A DNA stretch of 64,000 nt from Halocaridina rubra (GCA_037179515.1 JAXCGZ010007681.1:12501-76500), one strand, 5' to 3'; shown: positions 42,075 to 55,847, counted from the first letter of the stretch. A program made the numbers and translations. Notes: generated by a model not told the origin, from the sequence alone.

Positions 42075-45000
42075 AAAGCCGGCTTTACAAAAGCTGTTAC
42101 CCCCTGAGGGAGGGGGGTTTAAGAATATTTTCTAAGTATTTCCCTGCGTGTCGTAAAAGTCGACTAAATGGGGCGGAGTGGGGAGACTTGGAATCCCCTC
42201 TTCTGTATTTTACTTCCTACGAGTAGCCAAGAGATGTGGGGGTATTCTGGCAGGAGAGATCCAGCCAGAAACTTAATAATTGGGTCTCTGAATGTGTGTG
42301 GTTGTGGTGTAAATGAAAGTAAGAGGGAGGTGATAGGGAATATGTTTGTGGAGAGAAAGATAGATGTACTTGCATTGAGCGGAACTAAGATAAAAGGGAA
42401 TGGTGAGGTGACATTTGGGAGAGTGGTAGGTAGGGTGTCTGGAGTTGAGAGGGGGAGAGGAAGAGAGGGAGTGGCTCTGTTATTAAGTGAAGAGATGAAT
42501 AAGTGTGTGGTAGAATGGAAGGAAGTATCTTCTTGAATAATAGAGGCTAAAATGAGGCTGGGATGCGAGGCTTGGGCGTTTGTGAGTGCATATGGCCCTG
42601 GAAGTGAAAGAAGTGAGGTAGAAAGAGAAGAATTTTGGATGAAAATGAACGAGTGTTTGGAAGACTTGGGAATGAATGTGAATGTGGTAGTGATGGGAGA
42701 TTTACATGCTAGAGTAGGGAATGAGCCAGTGGATGGTGTAATTGGGATGTATGGAGTACCTGGTAGGAATGAGAATGGAGAGAAAATGATAGAAATGTGT
42801 ATTGAGAGAGATGTTGATTTCTAATACTGTATTTAAAAGAAGGATGTGCACAAGTATACATGGGTCAGAGTGGATAATGAAAGAGTAGTTGACAGAGCAT
42901 TAATGGATTATGTTGTGGTGAACAGGAGGGTGATTGGAAGAGTATTGGATGTGAATGTACTGAGAGGAGCTAGTGGTGGAATATCTGACCATTATTTAGT
43001 GGAAAGTAGAGTGAGAGTGGGAGAAAAGTGGAATAAGAGGAGAAGCGAGAGAAGAAGAGAGATGCTAAAAGTGAATGAATTGTATAAGAAAGAGAAAGAC
43101 TGTGAGTATAAGGCTAGTGTGAGAAATGCGTGGAATGTAGTGAAAGAGAAAGTGGAGGCGGGAGTGGAAGAAGAATGGGGCTGTTTCAAGGAGGTTATGA
43201 AGTGTGCCGAGGCAGTGTGTGGAAGGAGACTAACTGGTGGAAGTAAAAGGAAAGGTAGTGAATGGTGGAATGAGCAGGTGAGTGCAGTATTGGCTGAAAA
43301 GAACCGGGCTTACGAGGTATGGTTGCAGGTAGGTAATGTAGAGACGTATGAAAGGTATTGTGCAAAGAGGAGGTTAGCAAAACACGTGGTGAGGGAGGCA
43401 AAGAGAGAAGCAGATGCAAAGTGGGGCAGATGCTTGTCTGAGAATTTTGAAAGGAATAAAAAGATGTTTTGGAAGGAAGTGAAAAGAGTGAGGAAAGGTG
43501 AATGTGGTAGGGAGGAGAGAGTGAAAGGAGCAGATGGGAAATTGCTAGTGGATGAAATAAAGGTGAGAGAGAGATGGGCTGAATATTTCAAGAACCTGCT
43601 GAATGAGGAAGATGATAGAGAGGCAGAGATTGTGGCTGTGGAAAACGAATGGAGAATGCCAATGTTAGGCGATGAGAATGATAGAGAAATAACAAAAGAG
43701 GAGGTATATTTAGCATTGAGAGCAACGAAAGCAAGTAAAGCACCAGGGATAGATGGGTGTCATGCTGCATGCTTGTAAAAAGGTGGGGAGGTATTAGTAG
43801 AATGGATGGTTAGGTTGTTGAATGTATGCTTCAGGAAAGGGAGGGTCCCAGTTGATTGGAGGAGTGCATGTGTAGTTCCACTTTACAAAGGGAAGGGAGA
43901 TAAATATGAGTGTAGTAGTTGTAGGGAAATTAGTTTATTGAGTGTAGTTGGTAAGGTATATGGAAGAGTGTTAATCGAGAGAATTAGGAGTGGTACTGAG
44001 AGATTGATTGGGGAAGAACAATGTGGGTTCAGGAAAGGAAGAGGATGTGTGGGTCAGGTGTTTGCGGTAACACAGGTGTGTGAGAAGTTCTTGGAGAAAG
44101 GCAGGGACACTTTTTGGGCCTTTATGGATTTAGAGAAAGCATATGACAGGGTAGATAGAGAGGGGTTGTGGAGGGTGTTGCAGCTGTATGGAATAAGTGG
44201 AAATTTGTTGAATGCGGTGAAGAGTTTTTACATGAATAGTAGAGCATACGTGACAGTTGGGAATGATACGAGTGATTGGTTTGAGATAAATGTTGAGTTA
44301 CGTCAAGGTTGTGTAATGTCGCCATGGTTGTTTAATGTGTATATGGATAAAGTGGTAAAGGAAGTAAATGAAAGAGTATTAGACAGAGGCTTGGAACTAG
44401 TGGATGAGGAGGGAAGGCTGTGGAAATTGAGTCAGTTGCTATTTGCGGATGATACTGTACTGGTGGCTGATACTGAAAATGAATTGAATCATTTGGTGAC
44501 TGAGTTTATTAGTGTGTGTGAAAGAAGGAAGTTGCGCATGAATATTGGTAAAAGTAAAGTCATGAGATGCACGAGGAGTGTTAATGTTGGCAGATTGAAT
44601 GTATGAGTGAATGGGGAGTTGCTTGAAGAAGTTGAGAGTTTTAAGTATCTGGGGCCACATGTATCATGGAGTGGACGAGTGGCTGTAGAGGTAAATCACA
44701 GAGTGATGGAAGCTAGTAAATGTCTAAGTGGGTTGAAAAGTGTAATGAGAAATAGATATTTGGGAATGAATGCAAAGAGAAGGATATATGAAGGTGTGAT
44801 TGTGCGACAGCATTGTATGGAGCAGAGACTTGGAATGCAAGAGAGGATGAAAGAAACAAGTTGACTGTAATGGAGATGAGGTGTTTAAGAGGTATGATTG
44901 GTGTATCTAGAATAGATAGAGTAAGAAATGAGGATGTCAGGCAGAGAACAGGTGTTGGAATGAAGCTGTCGGATAGGTTAGATCAGAAAGTGTTGAGATG

Positions 45001-45540
45001 CTTTGGACACATGGAAAGGATGAGTAATGAACGATTATTGAAGAGAGTGTGGAGTGCAGAAGTGGCTGGAGTTAGGTTAAGAGGGAGACCTACAATGAGA
45101 TGGATGGATGGCGTGAAAAGAGCACTGAATCCACGTGGAATGTCAGTGGAACAGGGAAGAGTGCATGCAAGAGATACGAATGAGTGGAGGAAGATTGGGC
45201 ATATATGACGCGGCCCAAAGGGACTGCTCGCACCTGCTAGCTCAGTGAAATGTGGTGGACGGGTGTGAGGGGAGTTCCCATTTGATGAAGCGGTGGGGGT
45301 AAACCAGCTGCGGTTGTCAGGCCTCATTGTAGAATACCCTTGCCCACCTACCTTGTGAGTGACCCAAGCAGGGTGGAAGGGGGGGGGGAGACGTGGCAAC
45401 CCTCTATCCCCAAGGAGCTGAGAGGAGTGGTTGAGGTGTGTATGTGGATCGTGGTGAAAGCGTGTTTCTTGGCTCGGCCACCCCCCTTACAAGGGGGAAT
45501 GAGGCTTATGTCTATGTATGTATGTACAAAAGCTGTATAT
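42075..45540 (+). mobile_element. LINE C non-LTR retrotransposon, full-length-like but decayed
   Basis: The 5' leader has CCCCCTGAGGGAGG and CGTGTCGTAAAAGTCGAC. It is followed by a decayed endonuclease-RT frame, a ~330-bp 3' UTR with GGCTCGGCCACC and CTTACAAGGGGGAATGAGGC, and a (TATG)n end. The 3' UTR is the source of at least six stand-alone fragments in this window. The RT type (WAFMDLEKAYDRVDREGLW, CFGHMERM C-terminus) is widespread in aquatic animals; I leave the clade open (RTE/L2-like). Confidence 0.9.
42168..45208 (+). pseudogene. LINE C polyprotein: endonuclease and reverse transcriptase, multiply disrupted
   Basis: Endonuclease: LIIGSLNVCGCG, DVLALSGTKI, MGDLHARVGNEP (expected GDFNARVG), YTWVRVDN and GISDHYLVESRV. 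RT: KASKAPGIDG, CVVPLYKGKGDKYEC, EEQCGFRKGRGCVGQVFAVT, FMDLEKAYDRVD (44,120-44,160), LRQGCVMSPWLFNVYMD, LLFADDTVLVAD and RKLRMNIGKSKVMRC. C-terminus: VEVNHRVMEASKCLSGLKSV, MRCLRGMIGVSRIDRVRNED and RGRPTMRWMDGVKRAL. Stops lie at 42,534, 42,822-42,836, 43,776 and 44,604; the first and last look like CGA-to-TGA changes, that is CpG decay. A frameshift lies between 44,815 and 44,860. Confidence 0.9.
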
Positions 45541-45593
45541 AGTGATTCGAAAGAGTATTTTTAAAACAAAATGTAGGGCAATTTTTGCTTAGG

Positions 45594-45597
<4 letters not shown>

Positions 45598-45670
<73 letters not shown>
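45598..45670. repeat. (TA)n microsatellite
   Basis: About 36 TA units. Confidence 0.97.
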
Positions 45671-45675
<5 letters not shown>

Positions 45676-45954
45676 CTGAAAGACGGGTTTTATTTGACTT
45701 AATCCTAAGAATGGGTTTCACCATAACACACACGTCTAGGAGTGCACCCACTAAGCTCGCTGAAATGACAATAACTTCCACATGAGACACCATTACCCTC
45801 TCAATCTTACCCCCAAGTGGCTTTGTTGGGAGTTCGAATCATTTTAAAATGTTGAACTCCAGCACTCAAGTGTGACAGCCAAACTCAATATCCAGGGACT
45901 CACATTCCATTGGTAACACCTAATGCATTGTGGTTATAAAAGATATTATTGGAA

Positions 45955-46090
45955 GGGAGCCACGACAGCTCAGTAGTAAAGTGTGGGAGTTGAAGAGCAA
46001 CTATTACGGGCTCGAGCCCGTACTAGGAAAGACATCTACTCTTAATTCCCCAGCTTCAACCTGTCTGCATCCACTAATTGTGACACAGTA
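45955..46090 (+). mobile_element. tRNA-derived SINE family 5
   Basis: GCCACGACAGCTCAGTAGTA (A box) and GGGCTCGAGCCCGT (B box), with body TTAATTCCCCAGCTTCAACC. Related to 15,058-15,235. Confidence 0.65.
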
Positions 46091-46866
46091 AAAGGTGATA
46101 TAATGAAAGACGTTAATTTCTCTTGGCAAATTGAAAAAAAATATATATATTTATTTCATAAGGATGGAGTTGAATATGATAAAACAGAGGGATGCAATAA
46201 TATGAAAAAATAAAGTCATCTGGATTTAAAGCTTCAATCTATTTTTTCAAAAGAGTCTCTTTGCTTGTCAATTTGTATACTCAGTTATCTATATAATCAT
46301 TATCAGTGCAAAGGCAAGCATGAATCCCTACGAACCCCATAAGTTAGTCAGGAAAAAAAAAAGTACTGATAGAGCTAAGCATTTGTTGGCTGGTTTATAA
46401 AGCGCTCTGGATTTTGATTGCTTCAGAATGTAAAGTATTTTACTATTTCTACTTTTATTTACAAGGAAGATCTTGAATGGGAACTTTTCATTTTTATAAA
46501 ATATCCAGTTGACGAAGAGGATGATTCTTCAGTGACTCCATAAATTTGATGAAATACTCATCCATGCCACTACAGGAAAGGAGTCAGCTCTTATCTCTTT
46601 TATCACCAATGGTACTTCATTTAAATTGTTTTTATTTCCCATTCTTCTCTCCAATAGCTAATTTTCGAGATGGTCCCCAAGGGGATTACAAGGTTTCAAC
46701 GATTCCCATCTCTATTTCATCCATTATTCCTGTGGCCTCTTTGGTAGTGCAGATGCCACCACTACCCTTTCCTACACCTCAAGGAAAAAAAATAAGAAAA
46801 AATGCCTTATGAATTCCGTAGGTGAGTCGGACTTAAAGCTTCTTTGCCAGAGAAGGGTTGCTTAAA

Positions 46867-46868
<2 letters not shown>
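46091..46868. other. No gene seen
   Basis: An 88-codon plus frame at 46,546 has no domain and no splice context. Confidence 0.5.

Positions 46869-46959
<91 letters not shown>
46869..46959. repeat. (TA)n microsatellite
   Basis: Left flank of the tRNA-like array. Confidence 0.97.
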
Positions 46960-46960
<1 letters not shown>

Positions 46961-47468
46961 CCAAATAAGCACATTACCTTATGTGACAACATGAGATTGG
47001 GAGATGAAATAAATGCGAAAACGAAACCACGAGTGAGGTTGGGGAAACAGTAATATGAATATAGTGGCAATCAGATAGAATGCGTTCATTCCTAGAAAAG
47101 CAGATATAAGCTGTAAGGATTGCTTCCCTTTAACCTTCTGTGGTGTAGTTGGTAGCGCCTTGGCTTAGTAATTATAGCCCAGGTCGCCAGGTTCAAGTCC
47201 CAGTCGGGGTAAAAATGATTCATGTTTTCACATATGGTAATGTGCTTATTTGGTTATTGGTGGTCCCTGAATGAGATTGGGAGTTGAATTGAATGCGAAA
47301 ACGAAACCACGAGTGAGGTATTGAGGAAACTGTAATATGAACATAGTGGCATTCAGATAGAATACGTTCATTCCTAGCATAGCAGACATAATCTGTAAGG
47401 ATTGTTTCCCTTTAATGGACTGTGGTGTAGTTGGTAGGCACATTGGATTAGTAAGCATAAGTCCCAGT

Positions 47469-47474
<6 letters not shown>
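46960..47474 (+). mobile_element. Tandem tRNA-like element in (TA)n, array 1
   Basis: Two ~280-bp units (ACGAAACCACGAGTGAGG at 47,021 and 47,301). Each unit has GTAATATGAACATAGTGGCA, GCGTTCATTCCTAG and a tRNA-like core. The left end CAAATAAGCACATTAC is the complement of the family's right end GTAATGTGCTTATTTG, so the element has inverted ends abutting (TA)n. Unit 2 is cut at AGTCGGGG by the poly-C tract. Same family as 60,510-61,008. Confidence 0.85.
47135..47209 (+). other. tRNA-like core of array 1, unit 1
   Basis: TGGTGTAGTTGGTAGCGCC (A box) and CCAGGTTCAAGTCCCAG (B box). The acceptor stem does not close, so this is a tRNA-derived repeat, not a working tRNA gene. Confidence 0.7.

Positions 47475-47518
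<44 letters not shown>
47475..47518. repeat. Poly-C tract, about 43 nt
   Basis: Uninterrupted C run joining GTCGGGG to AAAAATTATATA. It may be an assembly or sequencing artefact. Confidence 0.9.
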
Positions 47519-47526
47519 TTAAAAAT

Positions 47527-47544
47527 TATATATATATATATATA

Positions 47545-47620
<76 letters not shown>
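47527..47620. repeat. (TA)n microsatellite
   Basis: TA run with two AATA interruptions. Confidence 0.95.
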
Positions 47621-47622
<2 letters not shown>

Positions 47623-47689
47623 CTACCTCCACCCACATGTAACCTGAACATGGTTTTACTATGAAAATAAGGTGAGATTCTTGGAAAAT

Positions 47690-47850
47690 TTCATTCACCT
47701 TTAACTAGATGAGCGGCTTATACACACACCATTCAGCGAGAGAATCCAGCCATGTAATACAAGTAAGGCTGATGGACATATGCCTGCCTCTATATGGAAT
47801 AACAGCACCCCAGGCCTTCATGTATTATGCATGCAGAGCTATAATGCTCA
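47690..47850 (+). repeat. Dispersed module R, copy 3
   Basis: ATGTAATACAAGTAAGGCTG, ATGGACATATGCCTGCCTC and TTCATGTATTATGCATG. No ~95-bp field is obvious in front of this copy. Confidence 0.7.
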
Positions 47851-48304
47851 CAGATTTACAAGAGAGAGGGTATCCTGGAGAGCAAAATCTGTGAATAAAT
47901 GGAGGTAAATCCTTCAGGGTAACATGCAATGTGCGAATAAATGAAAAAAAAGAAAAAACTAAGATATACGACAATAATATGGTTAATGTGAATTTCTTCT
48001 TATATGAAGCTGTAAACTGCATTTCATTCTATTAAGGAACAAAGATAAACATGTGAATTAATATATATTCTCGTGCCTATGTCCAAGATATATTTCGTTT
48101 CGCATATAGACTGTTCTATGTATAGATTTACTATTCATTCTTGATGAGGTGGCTATGGCTAGGAGGTGACAGATACCATTTTTACCTATTCCCTTCTCAC
48201 CTTCACAGACAATTGAGTTTATTCGCATGGCAAAACAAAGTCGGCTCAAGTGTGAACGGGCATGGCAACCCAGTACCTAATCTAAGAAGCATATATAAAA
48301 ATGT
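47851..48304. other. No gene seen
   Basis: Nothing recognised. Confidence 0.5.
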
Positions 48305-49266
<962 letters not shown>

Positions 49267-49288
49267 ACACACACACACACACACACAC
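49267..49288. repeat. (AC)n microsatellite, left flank of an old LINE A
   Basis: Eleven AC units preceded by GCGCGAG. The same copy's right flank starts GAGCGCGTGCACAC. Confidence 0.95.
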
Positions 49289-52200
49289 TGATCAAAGAGG
49301 CACTTGATTAAGATAAGACAGTGATTATCTCTGACACAAGTGAGTCAATATGGCAGGTGAAACATGAACATTATGAAGCTAAGTTTTAATCTGATAAGGA
49401 AGCTTGGAGTAGTATGTGGTCCTAAGAATATTGCAAACATTCACCAAATCGGTAAATATTCTTGGAGAGAAAGGCAAGACTAATAAAAGTAGCTTTGAGA
49501 GTGGGGAAACATGAAGAGAAATATTTATGAGAAAAAAGCAGAAGACCATCAAGAATTCAAAACAGTGTTCTTTAGATCATAAAGAACATAGGAAGAGATG
49601 GGAAGCATCAAAAATTTGTTGCAAGAAGCTAAATGGTTAAATGAGGGAAGAAATGAAGAAAAGAATTTTGTTTTTGTTTTAGAACTCTTCCAGCCAAAGG
49701 GGAGATAATGAAGATAATGCTAGAATATCAGGGGATGTAGCCTCAATTATGTTGCTGATGGGGTAGCTGGTAAGGCTATAGAATTAAAGGATATGATTCA
49801 CAACAACAGTAAGGCAGATATAGTAGTGGTTAGAGAGTCTAAGTTAAGTGAGGATATAAACAGTGTCACAGTTTTTCCTAAGGGCTTCAGAATATTTAGG
49901 ATTGTAAGATCTGAGAGGACTGGTGGATGGATAGCACTGCTCATATGTGAAAGATTTCAGGTTGAAGAAATAAAATTTACTATAGAAAGTGAGTTCAAGG
50001 AATTTCTCGTTGATTGTATAAATACCATCTTAGAAAGTATTTAAGTAACACTTGTATATGACACGCCAAGGAATCAAAATAGGCTAGAAGTTTATGAGGA
50101 AAGTCATATTGGTTCTGTCGAAGTCATAAACTCGGTTATTAACATTGCATGGGAGAGAAAGTGTAGGATTCTGATTATGGGAGATTTTAATCATAGAGAT
50201 ATAGATTGGATAAATTGTGACCTACATAGCGGGGAGGACTCATTCAGACCAAGATTCCTCGGGTGTGTACGAGAGAACTTCCTATACCAACATGTACTGT
50301 AACCAACGAGGGCCAGGGGTGGGATGAGCCATCACTGCTTGATCTATTACTCACTGATAATGTGTTGAATATTTGAAAAAATCAAAATGAAACACTAATT
50401 GAAAAAAGTGACCACTGTGTGTTGTTGATGGAGTATATCATTGAAGATTTTCTGTCTGAAAAAAGAGGCGCTGAGAAAGACAAGAGGAGGAACTATTCAA
50501 AAAGATATTAAGTCAAAGTTAATGATCTTTAGGTATTTATTGACTGGAGGACCTTACTTAACAACAAATCTGTACAAGAAATGTACGACATCTTTTGTGA
50601 GGAATATTGGAAGATAGTAAATTGTAAATTACCTTCCACCAAAATAGGAGTTATTCATGCCAGAGAGAATTGGTTCAATAATGAGTGTAAGAGAGCTAAG
50701 GAGTGGAGTTAAATGCTGGAAAAGGCATAGGAGGAGTAAAAATATAAATGCCTGGCAGACTTATAAAAGAGCAAGACATGATTACCTAAGTAATAGAAGA
50801 GAGGCAGAGTGAGATTATGGAAGGGATATCAACAGAAAGGCTAAATAAAATCCCAATCTTTTCCACAGCTTTATCCGAGGAAAACTGAAGGTCAAAGAAC
50901 AGGTTTGAAAGTTAAAGAGAGCGGTTGGAAGCATTGCCGAGACGGAAGGAAAGATCTGCAAAGAATTGAACAAGGAGTTCCAGTCAGTATTAACGGCAGA
51001 AAATAACCCACCCACTCAGATTGAAGAGATAGGAGCTCATGGGCCAGTATTAGAAAACATCATATTTTCAACCACAGAGGTATGCAAAGCGTTGATGGAG
51101 TTAGATCCCCAATAAAGCTACATGTTCTGCTGATAAATTATCTTATGTACTTAAGAAATGCACTAAACCAATATCGGTGGGACTATGCATCATATATGAA
51201 AAATCGCTGGAATCTGGAGAGTTTCCATAATGATGGAAACAAGCTAACGTGGTATCTATTTTCAAAAAGGGAAGGAGGGATACGGCTCTAAACTATAGGC
51301 TGTTTCCTTGGCCAGCATAGTCTGCAAAGTTATGGAGAAACTACTAAGAAAACACATCTCTCTTCACTTGGAATCCTTCAAATTTTTGTCAGTGAGACAA
51401 CATGGCTTCAGAAAAGGCAGATCAACAGTAATAAACCAAGTAGAATACTATGAAGAGTAAAGCCGGATCTTACAGGAAAGAGAGGGCTGGGCTTATTGAA
51501 TATTCCTAGATTTCCCCAGGCATATAATACAGACCTACACGGGAGACTTTTTAGGAAGCTGCAAGTAATAGCTAAAATATCTGGAAATGTCCTGGAATGG
51601 ATAAAAACTTACTTAGAAAGAAGGAAAAAGAGGGCTAGAGTAAAACATTTAGTGTCTGCATGGAGAAGGGTTAGTAGTAAGGTTCCACAGGGTTCAGTTT
51701 TAGGGCCACTTTTGCTCCTTGTATACGTAAATGACCTACCAGATATGTAAAGTCATTCCTGAATATGTTTGCAGATGATGCAAATATTTTGAAGAAAATA
51801 AGAGACGAGAACAATGGCCGAGACCTTCAGGAAGACCTAAATAGTGGCTAATGATATTCAGTGCTTCAAAATGCAAGATAATGAGAATGGCTACAAGTGC
51901 GACATGGCCCAAGCTTGGATACTCAGTAGCAGGAGCAGAAAGAGGGAGAATGAGAGAGATCTAGAAGTATACACATACTGGCAGATTTGTCTCTGGAAAT
52001 GCATATAAATGGCATAGTAAGGGCAGCATATGCTTTCTTAGCATATGCAAGGGTAGCCTTCAGATAGATAGACAACGAGATGTTCAGAAATATTTATGTA
52101 GCCTATGCGAGGCCAAAGCTTGAATATGCAGCCCCATTTGGGAGTCCACAATTGAAAAAGCACATAATTAAGCTGGAAAATGTTCAAGTGCATTCCAAAA

Positions 52201-52614
52201 AACTGGTGCCAGAAATACACAATCTTAGTTATGAAGATAGGCTAAGGGAATTACAATTATCTACACACGAAACTAAAAGAATGCGAGGGAAATAGCGACG
52301 CTTTTAAATTCCTTCATGGTTATGACAGAGTAGATAGGGATCGATATTTTTATATGGCTGGCTCTAGAACTAGAGGTCAAAGTTTGAAGCTTTGTAAGAG
52401 CACTTCTTTGCCGTATATAAGGAAGTACTTTTTTAGTGTAAGAGTAGTTAATAATTGGAATTTGCTAAGCAAGGAGGTAGTTAATGCTAACTCAATTCAT
52501 TGCTTTAAAGACAAGAATGATAAGAATCACTGAGTACAAAACGTGAACCAACCAGGGGGCGGGGAGTTACGAGCATAGGGCTGTTTCCCGTAACCACAAT
52601 TAGGTAATAACGAG
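49289..52614 (+). mobile_element. LINE A, old degenerate copy inside (AC)n
   Basis: Starts within ORF1 (LIKEALD, KTVIIS, matching PLIRQALDREKTVVIS of the 24.7-28.6-kb copy). It runs through the endonuclease (ADIVVVRESKLSEDINSV, FPKGFRIFR, MGDFNHR near 50,177, KSDHCVLLMEYI), RT (MRQHGFRKGRS-like block near 51,390, [26 protein letters not shown]) and C-terminus (YARPKLEYAAPFGSPQLKKH), and ends CACAATTAGGTAAT then (CA)n. Dozens of stops and indels. It is in the opposite orientation to the other copies, and its flanks are correspondingly (AC)n rather than (GT)n. Confidence 0.9.
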
Positions 52615-52619
52615 CGCGT

Positions 52620-52797
<178 letters not shown>

Positions 52798-53044
52798 CCA
52801 AGGAAGCTGCTACAAGTTAGGACCATCTGAAATCTGCTTTTCTTATTCTGTTTATTTATTTCCAGGTTTTCGAATCAAAACAAGAGCTTTCAAAAAAAAT
52901 GGATACCGACATAATTTTTGGATGAAATACTTCGTAACACTACACCAATTAAAGATTCTGCAGTTACTGATACCGCAATGTTTCTTTTGTGCCCATATTT
53001 GGCCGCATTTTTATATTGCAAATAAATTCCATTTGCAGTGGGAT

Positions 53045-53520
53045 ATTTATTATACTCAGGAGTTTAATTTTTTTATGAGCACGACACCGGGACAGGCAAG
53101 AAAACTGCCCTCATCAGACCCGGGAACTAAGAATAGATTGAGACGAAGAAAATGTAGAAGGTTAAGGACAAGGCAAAAATAAGACAATGATACACAATAG
53201 CAATAGGGTAGGCTGAAAGAATTGTCGAAGTAATGAAGACCTAAAGATATAAAAGTATTATGCCCAGAGATGATGACAAATCCGCTTTTTGAAGGAAAAC
53301 AGGTCATAAGAATTTGGAAAGAGAGAAGGAGGAAGAGAGTCCCAAAGTCTGGAGGCGGATGGGAGGAACCTGTCGCCTTACCAATCAATCCGCGAGCTAC
53401 AAATCTCCACACAGTACCAGTGAGACACAGCCGCTTGGCAAGTGCTACACGGCCTCAGCTGCAGGAGATACTGAAACTTGCCAATTCATCAGCGATGGAA
53501 ATAGTAATGATAGAAAAGAC
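53045..53520 (-). pseudogene. Jockey-like LINE E, 3' end
   Basis: The minus strand has a decayed C-terminal frame (FGTLFLLLSFQILMTCFPSK is the shifted reading of the WNSLPPSVF...YDLxSFK end), then CCCGGGTCTGATGAGGGCAG and GTGCTCATAAAAAAATTA, the family tail. Confidence 0.75.
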
Positions 53521-53594
53521 AAAAGTATGATACCTTACAGCAAAATGAAAGAGAATCAAGACTAGAAGGAAGAGAAGAATCAATGATAAGTCTG

Positions 53595-53740
53595 ATTGAC
53601 TGTTTTTTGTCTGTCGTTTTCCTTAGTGTGACATTACCTCATCTCTACCTTATCATTAACCTTTTTCTTTTCCTTCGTCTTGGTATTTTCTCGTGCCCGG
53701 GCCTTTATTGATGAGGGCAGTTTCTGTCTGTCCCTGTGTC
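53595..53740 (+). mobile_element. LINE E 3'-UTR fragment
   Basis: TCTGTCGTTTTCCTTAGTGT, GCCCGGGCCTTTATTGATGA, GGGCAG and a poly-A end match 3,980-4,125. It is inverted relative to the fragment at 53,045. Confidence 0.8.
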
Positions 53741-53749
53741 AAAAAAAAA

Positions 53750-53886
53750 AGGAGCCTTGTGCCACACTTTGTCAAAAGCCTTGGAGATTTCAAGTGTGAC
53801 GACAAAGGATTCCCCAGTGTCTCCAGAGAAGATGACCATACATGAGATAGACAGGACAGGAGGTCACCAGTGGATCTTGTATACAT
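53750..53886 (-). pseudogene. LINE E RT fragment
   Basis: TRSTGDLLSCLSHVWSSSLE and then a shifted FD-type block (KAFDKVWHK readable in another frame). This is the RT palm region around the first catalytic Asp of Jockey-like elements. Confidence 0.75.
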
Positions 53887-54144
53887 TCCTCTTGGAAACT
53901 ACATTATAAAGTTACTATGTTTTAAATACTGTTAAAAATCATTCTTATTACAATTTAAAAACATTTAAGTGTTCAGAGTGTCACAAAGTTGGAAATGCTG
54001 TTATAGAGAAAATTCCATGGTATTCTAGTGTTAATGAGTAACTCTTCTCTTAATGAGAAGGCTTCAATGGAACGTTTTGACAAATTTGAAATCAAAGGGT
54101 TCATAACGTTTCTATAAATCCAGTGTCACTATTAATATTTTAAG

Positions 54145-54290
54145 GGGGTGAGATGTGGCAACCCTTTATCCCCATGGAGCAAGCTGTGAGGAGTGATTGA
54201 GGTATGTGTGGATCGTGGTGAATACGCATTCCTTGGCTCGGCCACCCCCCTTAACAAGGGGGGTTGAGGCATGTGTATATGTATGTTTTA
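54145..54290 (+). mobile_element. LINE C 3'-tail fragment
   Basis: GTGGCAACCCTTTATCCCCA, TGGATCGTGGTGAATACGCA, CCTTGGCTCGGCCACCCCCC and a TATATGTATG end, close to 45,400-45,540. Confidence 0.9.
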
Positions 54291-54850
54291 TATATACAAT
54301 TGCCCCAACACCCATTGCAAGAGGGGTGGATCGCAAAATTCCCTCCTACTATCCTGCCTAAGTCACTCGCAAGTTGGTGGGCAAGATTCTTCTGCCATGT
54401 GACCCTACAACCGCAACTGGTTTACACCCACCGCTTCAGCAAATGGCAATCCTCCCCATATTGTTCATCACTCGTTCTTTTCATGCGTCCAAACTATCTC
54501 AATTCTCTCTGGTCTAATTTATCCAACAGCTTTCTTTCAACACCCGTTCTCTGCCTCACCTCATTTCTCACTATCCTCTCTTGAATTCAAAGTATCTGCT
54601 CCATATAATGCTGTTGACACAATCACACCTTCTGATATCCTTGTATTTGCACAAATTCCAAAATGCCTCTTTCGCATCACACTGTTCATCCCACTTAGAC
54701 ATTTACTCACTTCCATCACTCTATGACTTACCTCTGCAACCACTAGTCCATTCCCTACCACGTGCAACTCCAAATACTTCTAACTCAATTTTCTCAAGCT
54801 TCTCCCCATTCACTCTAACATTCAGTCTACCAACATTACCATTCCAGACA
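54291..54850 (-). pseudogene. LINE C fragment, C-terminal region, inverted
   Basis: The minus strand begins at GTAGACTGAATGTTAGAGTG (LNVRVNGE). It continues VAEVSHRVMEVSKCLSGMNS and EGVIVSTALYGADTLNSRED, and reaches the 3' UTR (ACCAGTTGCGGTTGTAGGG). The block between LNSRED and the UTR is largely deleted. It sits head-to-tail-inverted against the fragment at 54,145. Confidence 0.85.
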
Positions 54851-55690
<840 letters not shown>

Positions 55691-55847
55691 ACCCATAGGC
55701 AGATAGATAGTCTCTATGTGAGTAAACCATTAGATGTGTTGAGTAAAGAATGGAATAGAATCTTTAAATAGGGTTTTAATGTCAGATTTGTATTTCTCAA
55801 GTCGTCTGTAGCCATCGCTTTACAGGAATCGAAAGAGGGAAATACAT

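Noticed and set aside
46546..46812. 88-codon plus frame
   Set aside because: No conserved motif, splice context or codon signal.
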